Program-made: the position numbers and the translations under genes
Notes under the pieces: generated by a model
What the model saw: only the letters and a program-made list of their open reading frames with translations
What the model was told of the DNA's origin: nothing
Databases searched by the model: none
Source: Phylloscopus collybita
Lineage: Eukaryota > Chordata > Aves > Passeriformes > Phylloscopidae
Reading direction: 5' to 3'
NCBI GenBank assembly: GCA_027886175.1
Contig: JAJNNQ010000078.1
Coordinates: 434,001-498,000, forward strand
Length of the DNA: 64,000 bases
In this document: positions 56,916-64,000 of the stretch, piece after piece
How the letters are laid out: each line of letters starts with the position of its first letter
Numbering within the stretch: the first letter of the stretch is position 1

Positions 56916-57355
56916 ATTGGGGAAAGGGATGGGGACACATGAATGGAAATGGGGACACCAGGACTGGAATGGAGACACCAGGAGCAGGTTGGGGACATCA
57001 GGAGGAGGTTGGGGACTTGCCAGTCACATCCAGCTCCGTGTTCCATGTCAGGTGTCCCCAGGAGAGGTTTGGCCGCGTCGGGCTCCTGGAGGAGCAGTGG
57101 GATGGGAGGAGGGGTCAGACCAGGCCTCATTGTCCACGACTGTCCTTGAGTATCCCAAAATCAGGGTTTGGGATCTCGGAGAGGTTCCCTGGCTATGACC
57201 ATGACCTGAGCCATGGCTGCGAGATTAGAGTGACCATGAGTGACACAACCCTGAGATGACCATGACCATAAGATGATGGTGATCAGGAAATGACTGTGAC
57301 CGTGAGATGGCCATGACCATGAGATGAGCATGGGATGATTGTTACCCTGACACCA
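56916..57355. repeat. LTR B flank and ATGACCATGAG minisatellite, block 4
   Basis: GGGGACACCAGGA repeats (56930-57010), then ATGACCATGAG-type units (57190-57350), colinear with 39675-40400. Confidence 0.75.
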
Positions 57356-57965
57356 TGTGATGGTTTAAGGCCAATTTGGGAGGAGAACTCCTAGGGAAAC
57401 CCTTCCTCCCCTCCCACAACCGGTTCGGGAGAAAACTCCTCAGAGAGAAAGTGGAAAGAAACCTGTGTATTAGAACAGCAAAGCACTCCCCCAGCACAAA
57501 TAAATTGAACAATACTGGATGATGAATTAAGGAAAACAAAGTCCCTCCTGTAGGTGGTTTCTGCTCTCAGTTCTTTCCAGCGCTGGTGGAAGGTGCTATG
57601 CAGAGTAGATCCCGGTGGGTCCAGGTGCCAGCTCCCCCAGTGCCCCCCGGTCTTTAGTGTGGGGGGAGGTTTGAACAGTTCCAAAAAAACAGGCGGAAAA
57701 AAGAGAAAAAAGGAAAAAAAAAAAAGAAAAAAAGAACTGCAAAGCTTCTCAAAGCTTAACTAAGCTAAGCTACGCTAACTAGCTACAAAGCAAAGCAAAG
57801 TGCCTGCCAAAAAGAAAAAAACCCCAAAAAAACCTCGCCATCTGGTGCTGGTGACTCCTACTCTTCAAGGCCAGTCTGAGAGATTTCTGAAAACAAACTG
57901 CACTTTTCTCCCCGTTTACTCTCAGATCCAAATTAAAGGCACAGAGTGTAATATCCAACATAAAC
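57356..57965 (-). mobile_element. LTR type A, cut by class II ERV
   Basis: Matches 26147-26780 and stops at the motif ATCCAACATAAAC, where the LTR of the class II ERV begins. The remaining outer end lies beyond the window if the ERV inserted into it. Confidence 0.7.
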
Positions 57966-58284
57966 TGCTACCGTGGGCCACGCGCGGCGTGGGCGTGCGG
58001 GGCGAGAACCGGTAGAGGCGACCTGGCTCAGGAGGGCCACAGCGGTCACTACTTTTACCACTGACAGACCATGCCGGACAGACCACTCGCGGATACCACT
58101 GTGGTAGACAGTGGAATGCATTTATTATATGGCACACGGCTTCTTTTATGAATGCAACGCATTGACGTCACAGCCGTGGGGGTCTGTGAGCTATAACGGG
58201 ATTCGGTCGGAACAGGTGGAGAGGCGGGGACCCTAACTTCCCGTACAACTGGTATTCTTCCGAGCAGGTCCCTATCTGCCACCA
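57966..58284 (-). mobile_element. 3' LTR of the class II ERV
   Basis: About 319 bp on minus, TGGTGGCAG...GGTAGCA. It contains TATATAATAAATG (TATA and polyadenylation-like) near 58125. A short, CG-containing LTR. Confidence 0.65.
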
Positions 58285-58285
58285 T

Positions 58286-58300
58286 ATCCCCCCTCTCCAT
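58286..58300 (-). other. Polypurine tract of the class II ERV
   Basis: The minus strand reads ATGGAGAGGGGGGAT just before the LTR. Confidence 0.65.
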
Positions 58301-58389
58301 GAACGGAAAATCTTACAACTGAGTGAACTTTGGTTAGTAAGAACTGTAAACTGGTTAGTAAATAAAGTGCAACTTTTGATAACAACATA

Positions 58390-60151
58390 TTACGTCAACT
58401 GTCTTTGTTCCAGGAACATGATATTAACTGAGTCTAACTGGGTCTTAACAAACTGGGCTAGCTTATTAAGAAGGCATGGACCGAACATGAGATCTAGGAG
58501 AACAACAAGGACTGGTCCTGCCAACGTGGAAATTAGGGTGACGATCCATGGGGATTGGGTGAACAGGGAATTAAACCAACTTTGCTGGGAGTGCTGCTTG
58601 CTACGTTGTTCCAAGCGCTGCTGCAACTCTGCCATGGACTGCCTGATGGGTCCTGAGTAATTGGCGTAGAAGCAGCACTTCTCATTCAAGGTGGTGCATA
58701 GACCTCCTTGCCGTAGGAGCAAGAGATCTAGCCCATGCCTGTTTTGCAGCACTACCTCAGCTAGGGAGTTGAGGGAACGTTCCAAGTCCGAGATAGATTT
58801 CTGGATTCGAAGTAAATCTTCATCAACAGTTGTTTGCAGCTGATTTAGGCCTTGGTTCTGGGTGACCAGTGCAGAGGCACCTGTCGCCGCTCCTGTCGCT
58901 CCAAGGCCTAAGAGAATTGCAAGGCTAACTGCTGTGATTAGCTCTCTTTTCTGGTGTGGGAGGTCTGTCTCGAGTCGGTTCAGCATCTCGTCATCTGAGT
59001 AGTATAGAATCCTGGGGACGACAACAACTTGCACACAAAAATCGTGAGCATCTTTGAAATGCTTTGTTGAGACACATGGTGTGATACCTGTGGATTTGCA
59101 TGCCCATGTCCCCGGGGTAGCTGGAATTATCCATGATCGTGATTTGCGAGGGATGACTGATGTATTGCAAATGTCTTTGTGCTGTCGGATGAGATGTCTG
59201 CTGCCTATGCAGAACTCCTTCCCTGAGACTTGTTCCAATGTGATTCCCTTTCGGAGAATGTCCCAGAGACACTGTTTGGGATTGCTATCGTCTGAGTAGC
59301 TGAACTTGCTGTTAAGGGCTACTCCCTCATAGAATGGCGGATAAGTGTCATAGCACAGCCAACAGGAGCTTGTGAGATCTGGCTTTGTCGCGTTTAATGA
59401 TGCGCATGCAGCTCCTAGCATCCTATGATGAGCGTGTGTGATCTTGAACGCACTGCGAAACGGCGTGAAAGTGGTGAGACCTGTCACAGGGGTATCATGT
59501 CTGTGGTTGTTCTGTTGGACGGCCATGTGATTGGGTCCAAAAGCAGCACGGTGCTGAGTTGGGGCTCTGATAACTTGGACAACCGTGCTGGGTTCCTGTG
59601 TGGTACAAATAAATGGACCACTTTTGTCCGAGAGACCATTTGGGTTCTTGGAGCTGCAGAACTGTCACATTCAGATGGGAACAGGTCCCTTTGATGTTGC
59701 TAATTTGCCCATTGGTGCTGTATACAGCTCTTTTACAGCCTTTGGGCCAGAAAGTTACTTCTAGGAACTTGTCCTTTTTAGATGGGACCCACAAATCGCT
59801 TGTGGCAATGGTCTCACACCCCCAATGTTTGCAGTACTCGTGTCCTGATTGGATGCAATAGCTTTGTCCCGGGTTGACACTGGGACACCAGTACGTTCCC
59901 CAACTAATATAGGAAGCAGGCTTCCCTTGGGGATCAAGGCCTATGCCATTAAAGTTAAAGATGTCACTGAGGTGTATTATAAAGTTGGGAGCATTAGAGA
60001 TGGTCCTTGCAATTACTCTACTGTCTCGTGGGTCTCTGAAGCTCCATTGGCATGGCTGGTAAGGGTGATGACTTGACCTGATCTGACCCACAAGTTGGCT
60101 CAGGACTAGGAGAATGCAGCCAGTAAGGTGGAGTGAGGTTCGAATGGTCAC
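58390..60151 (-). pseudogene. Class II ERV env, frameshifted
   Basis: 60151-59495 encodes a signal peptide (hydrophobic core GCILLVLSQLV) and the surface N-terminus. 59526-58390 continues in another frame with the surface C-terminus, including a CWLC (CX2C) motif. Next come a basic cleavage-like site (HQKREL), a fusion-peptide-like stretch, the immunosuppressive-domain-like LQNRHGLDLLLL with CX6CC, a membrane anchor and a short tail. CX2C plus CX6CC marks gamma/type-D style envelopes. A shift near 59495-59550 separates the two frames, so no full-length product is expected. Confidence 0.8.
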
Positions 60152-60438
60152 AAGAGCACGAGGATGAGGGAAAATGCCGGTCTCGCAGGCCTGTCAAAGA
60201 GACTTAAAAGCGCGATTAGCATCACAGCCTGACATGAACAGATTTACTTAGTTTACCTGGTATGAGAAGCCATATGCATGGAATCCGGTGGATTGTCGGC
60301 GTATTATTGATGAATCTGATGGCGATTGCCTACTAACCGTTCCCTGAGCAAGCAGTGTACTCGGAACAAGAGCAATGGGGTTGCGAGAACAGGCTTACTG
60401 ACTCACAAGGGGTACTAGTGAAGCTTGTGTGCTTTGGT

Positions 60439-62586
60439 TCAGGGCTTGCCTACCACTGGCTTTATTGATTTCAGAGGGCACCACTTTACCAACCCATCTT
60501 TCTCAACTGCCCTGTACCCTCGGCCTGTTACTATCAGCTTCCACCCCGTCTCCCATTCGCCCACTTTGTTCTGAATACTGACTGGCGGGCCTTGTTTAGC
60601 GGACTCAATGGCCCGGTGTTTCTGAGAGGGAGCTTGTGTTTGGTCTCCTCTCGGGAATTGGTTGAGTGCTAGCAAGGCTGTGGCCAGCAGACGAGGCTGT
60701 TCTGATGGAGGGATGCTGCCAGTGAATCCCTCTGCTCATGCCAGAGTCTCCAACTTAGACTTTAGAGTCTGGTTAGCCCTTTCTACGATGGCTTGTCATG
60801 TGTTGTTATAGGGGATTCCTTGTCTCAGCACGATGTCCCACTTCATGGCGAATTCTTGGGTCGATCTTGACACGAAGCTGGTCCCGTTGTCTGTCTTTAT
60901 CTGTTTGGGGATGCTGAGCCATGCCATAGCTGTCAGCCAGTGCTGGATGGTTGCTTTTGAGTTCGCCTTTGCATGCTGGGTGGTGATGATCATGCTGCTG
61001 TACATGTCTACAGTCACAGCGAGCCATGCCTGTGGTTTCAACAGCTGGCACAGAGTGAAATCTGTTTGCCAGATCTCCGAGGCTTTGAGGCCTCTGGGGT
61101 TGACTCCGCTGGACCATAGAGGTGTTCTCTGGCAGTGAGGACAAGTGGCTACGACATGCCTGGCATCAGACATCGGGATGTTGCACTTTTTCACGAGAGC
61201 TTTGGCACCAATGTGAAGAGACTCGTGGAGCTGCTTAGCTTCTTGCAAGGTCCACAGACCTTTGGCGGCAGCATCAGCCTTGTCATTGCCAATCTGGAAG
61301 AATCCTTTCACTGGATTGTGACTGTTGACGTGAATGATGGTGATGGTGCCTTCTTGTGCTGAGAGGGCTTCCTCGATCATGGCGGCGGCTGGAGACGCTG
61401 AGATGCCTGGACCTGTCATTGCTTGGCAGAGCTTCGCAACGAACATGGAGTCAGTGACAATGTTAAGATGTTCAGACTGAAACAGTCCACATGCCAGCAC
61501 GACTGCTGATGCTTCCAAAAGCTGCACTGACAGTGATCTATCGGTCATCTTCACACATTGCCACTGATCCTGTGTCTGCCAAACGGCTGCTGGTGTAGAG
61601 GTGGCAGAGGAAGCGTCTGTAAACACGGTCTGGCCTGGTTGCGGTCGGTCTTTGACTTTCTGCGGATGGTCAGTGCCCACCATGGTCAGCAGCTGGGTCC
61701 ATGGGGGCTTGCCAGCATAACAGAGCTCTCCTGCGAAGCCGAAAAGGGCTAACGCGAGATGCTCAGAGACCGCTACTGAGGATACTGGAATCTGCTTTCT
61801 GAATGGTAGATATATTTTTGCAGGCTCAAGACCTAGATGACTCATGGCAAGCTTCCTCCCTCTCATGATCAGGCTTCTGAGGCATTCCACCCCTGGGGTA
61901 AAAGCTCGTGATGGTCTTCCGAGCACTACCCACTGCACTGGCTTGGCTGTATTAGGAGGTCCTTGTGCCAGTGCTCTGACTTCGCCCTCTTTAGTGAAGT
62001 GCACGTACAAGTCTGTCAGTAGATTTGGATCCCACCGGGAAAGGACTGCTGTGGACAATCGCTGCTTGATGAAATAGAGAGAGCAGATGGCTTGGTCAGT
62101 CAGTGTCTTCTGCTCCCGTGGGTGTTTGGCCTTAAGGAGATCATGCAACGGAGACATCACCTCTGGTGGGATGAGGACGATGTTTCTCAGCCACTGAAGA
62201 GATCCGACTAGCTGTTGTGCATCATGAAGGGTGCTGATGTCACGGCGGATCTTGATCTTTGGAGGCGTCACTGACGAGCTGTCAATCTTCATGCCCAAGA
62301 ACGTGACAGAGGAGCCTTTCTTTATCTTCGCCTCGGCTATTTTGAAGCCATTGGTCTTCAAGACTTTGGAGATGGTCGACACAAGATGATCTACTTGCTG
62401 TGGTTGAGGAGCAGCTACTAGGATGTCATCCATATATTGAATGATGGAGGCTTCTGGATGAGCGGACCAGACTGGAGCCAAGGCTCGGCTGACGACGATC
62501 TGGCAGATGGTCGGCGAATTGACCATGCCTTGGGGCAATACCTTCCACTGAAAGTAGAGATTGGGCTGTTGGCCATTGGGGAACAT
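60439..62586 (-). pseudogene. Class II ERV pol: RT (3' part), RNase H, integrase
   Basis: RT palm with LPQGMVNSPTICQ and YMDDILVA. RNase H with TDASS, EASAVVLA, VTDSMF and a HVNSHN loop. Integrase with zinc-binding CPHC, catalytic WQTDFT and TDNGTSF; the Glu lies just past a TGA at about 60794. A second stop follows near 60736. Downstream is the integrase C-terminal domain (GWKLIVTGRGYRAV) to 60439. The 5' part of RT is in another frame (see 62426-63400). Confidence 0.8.
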
Positions 62587-63400
62587 GATGGAGAATGCAA
62601 ACCTCTCTTTGTTGGTCGTGTAAGGGAATGGAGAAGAAGCAGTCTTTTATGTCGAGTACAGCACATGGTTGGTCGGCAGGGATGAAGGAGTTGCTTGGGA
62701 GCCGTGTCTGAACTGGACCCATAGGCTGGATCTTTCTGTTGACAGCACGCAGGTCATGGAGTAAGCGAAAGCCTTTTCCACTGCGTTTGGAGATCACAAA
62801 CACAGGGGTGTTCCACGGCGAGGTTGATGGTTCAATGTGCCCTTTATCTAACTCTTGCTGCACCAGCTGAAGGAGGATGGACAATCGAGGCTCTGGAATG
62901 GGCCACTGCTCTACCCATACAGGGTCTGAAGACTTCCATGTTAGCTGGATTGGAAGTGGAGGGTATGCTGCAGTGGCCCTCAGGGTAAATTTGTCACCCT
63001 GACGTTCAGCTGGGCTAGGGCATCTCTCCCAAGCAATGGTGGTTGTCGTGGGTCTGCAAGGACGTAGGCATGAAGCCGTCCGTACCTCTCCTTCAAATTT
63101 GTGACTTGCTTCGTCGTACACAATGATGGATATCTGCCTCACGCTTTTCTTGGCTGTGACGACTCCTCCGATTCCACTTACATCTGAGGCGTCTTCCAAT
63201 CTCCAACTTGGTGGCCAGGAGTCCTCCGGGAATATGGTCACGTCCGCTCCAGTGTCCAGGACAAAGAGAAGGATAATAGCTGCATCATTTCTGTGGCGAC
63301 GAGGGAAGTCGTTCCATGGGTTGGCAGTGGAGATGACTTCTTGGCGAATTCCCCAGGCTAGTGGGGGACTGCGGGTTCTGCATTGGATTGCCAAGGCCAC
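62426..63400 (-). pseudogene. Class II ERV protease and RT N-terminus
   Basis: Protease active site LDTGADVTIF near 63255, then ISGIGG-like flap sequence. The RT fingers carry WNTPVFVISKRSGKGFRLLHD and AVLDIKDCFFSIPLHD near 62650. Shortly after (about 62590-62620) the RT frame is lost and continues in the frame of 62586-60796. The 5' end overlaps the gag frame by 116 nt, as is usual for gag-pro overlaps, but the offset does not fit a simple -1 shift. Confidence 0.8.
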
Positions 63401-64000
63401 CCAAGGGTATTGTCTTCAGAACCATTTTCGCTGGTGGCATTGAAGCAATCGGGCCTGGATGAGTTGCCGGTGGAGGGAATGCCAGTTGTGGAGGCCAAGA
63501 CTGAGCCATGAGGCTGGTGGGCTCTGGGGAAGGCAAGGGATTCACGGGCTGCTGACTGGTCTGGTTGGGCCGCTGGGTGTATCCACTGGGAGGAGGCTGT
63601 ATGCAGCCCGTCTGCCCCCTCCCCCACCCGTTTCCCTGCCTCTTGGACTTGCGTTCTCTGGCCACATGGCCTTTCCTGCCACAGGTCCAACAAGGACCTC
63701 TTGGTCTCCCTTGGAATGGAGGACCTGGCGGCGCTGGTTGCTCTGGACAAGCTCTTGCAGCCATCATTCTGCCACGGCAGCACGAACTGCACCTGGGATT
63801 GGAGCTAAGGCGGCACCTACTGCTGCTTGGACAGGGACCACGTTCTCCTCTCTTGCGACGTGCTTTATCATCGCCGCGATGCTAGCACCTGGTGGCACGG
63901 AACGCAAGATCTCTTTCATGGCTTGGTTGCATTGCTGCCGCAAGCATCCCTCCACAACTGGTCCCTTCACCTCTGCTGGCAAATCTGAGGCATCCACAGC
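63285..64000 (-). pseudogene. Class II ERV gag C-terminus (capsid end and nucleocapsid), partial
   Basis: 63997-63764 is capsid-C-like (CNQAMKEILRSVPPGASIAAMIKHV). A one-base shift near 63767 leads into 63767-63285, with one zinc knuckle CWTCGRKGHVARER, in which the last Cys position is Arg, and a Pro/Gln-rich tail. It continues beyond the window. Confidence 0.7.

Larger units (their letters stand above)
57966..64000 (-). mobile_element. Class II ERV with type-D/gamma-style env (partial provirus)
   Basis: Minus-strand order from the window edge: gag (64000-63285), protease-RT (63400-62426), RT-RNase H-integrase (62586-60796), integrase C-terminus (to 60439), env (60151-58390), polypurine tract, 3' LTR (58284-57966). 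The pol motifs place it in class II (ERVK / beta-alpha-like); the env carries gamma-type features. It is much better preserved than the ERVL-like element, but frameshifts or stops break gag, RT, integrase and env. The 5' part lies outside the window. Confidence 0.85.

Overview
The window is eukaryotic and almost certainly avian, most likely a songbird. It has spliced genes with GT-AG introns and CpG-island promoters, C2H2 zinc-finger genes of the KRAB-less avian type, CR1-like 3' tails, an MHC-class-I-like leader exon, and at least four kinds of endogenous retrovirus (ERV) carrying many LTRs. Nothing bacterial or viral-episomal is present. The density of duplicated genes, minisatellites and ERVs fits a repeat-rich avian microchromosomal or MHC-like region; that placement is inference.

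Left part (1-17 kb). The core is a dispersed gene family I do not recognise, called family A here. Its members have a very short first coding exon of 5-12 codons, a pyrimidine-rich minisatellite intron of 270-430 bp, and one large Ala/Leu-rich helical exon. There are four near-complete copies (1-2208 minus, 9085-10525 minus, 11410-12732 minus, 14780-16083 plus) and three 3' fragments (about 3350, 7963 and 26833). Copy 1 has lost its own C-terminus, and its reading frame runs without a stop into a retroviral dUTPase-protease that leaves the window. Between the copies lie a tandem array of MHC-class-I-like promoter and leader fragments (4.5-6.6 kb), several LTRs and several minisatellites.

Middle (17-29 kb). 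LTRs flank and make up a decayed ERVL-like provirus on the minus strand (18.9-26.8 kb; gag, pro, RT, RNase H and integrase all recognisable but broken), which sits against the fifth family-A fragment.

Zinc-finger part (28-57 kb). Four C2H2 genes are arranged as two head-to-head pairs around shared CpG-island promoters: ZNF-1 (minus, 12 fingers) with ZNF-2 (plus, 7 fingers, frameshifted) around 33 kb, and ZNF-3 (minus, 9 fingers) with ZNF-4 (plus, 7 fingers) around 50 kb. The arms are inverted duplicates that carry along the same downstream sequence and LTR. One downstream site keeps a short provirus (36.3-39.7 kb) with an internal segment that looks derived from 7SL RNA; the paralogous site at 56.3 kb has only a solo LTR. 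The introns of ZNF-3 and ZNF-4 hold antisense relics of a class I (gamma-like) ERV with a tRNA-Pro-like primer site.

Right end (58-64 kb). A younger class II ERV on the minus strand runs out of the window (gag, pro, pol, a type-D/gamma-style env and a 3' LTR). It is broken by several frameshifts and stops and is inserted into, or abuts, an older LTR.

Most long open frames in this GC-rich, repetitive DNA are fortuitous and are not listed. Exon boundaries come from splice consensus and comparison between copies; no transcript evidence was available.
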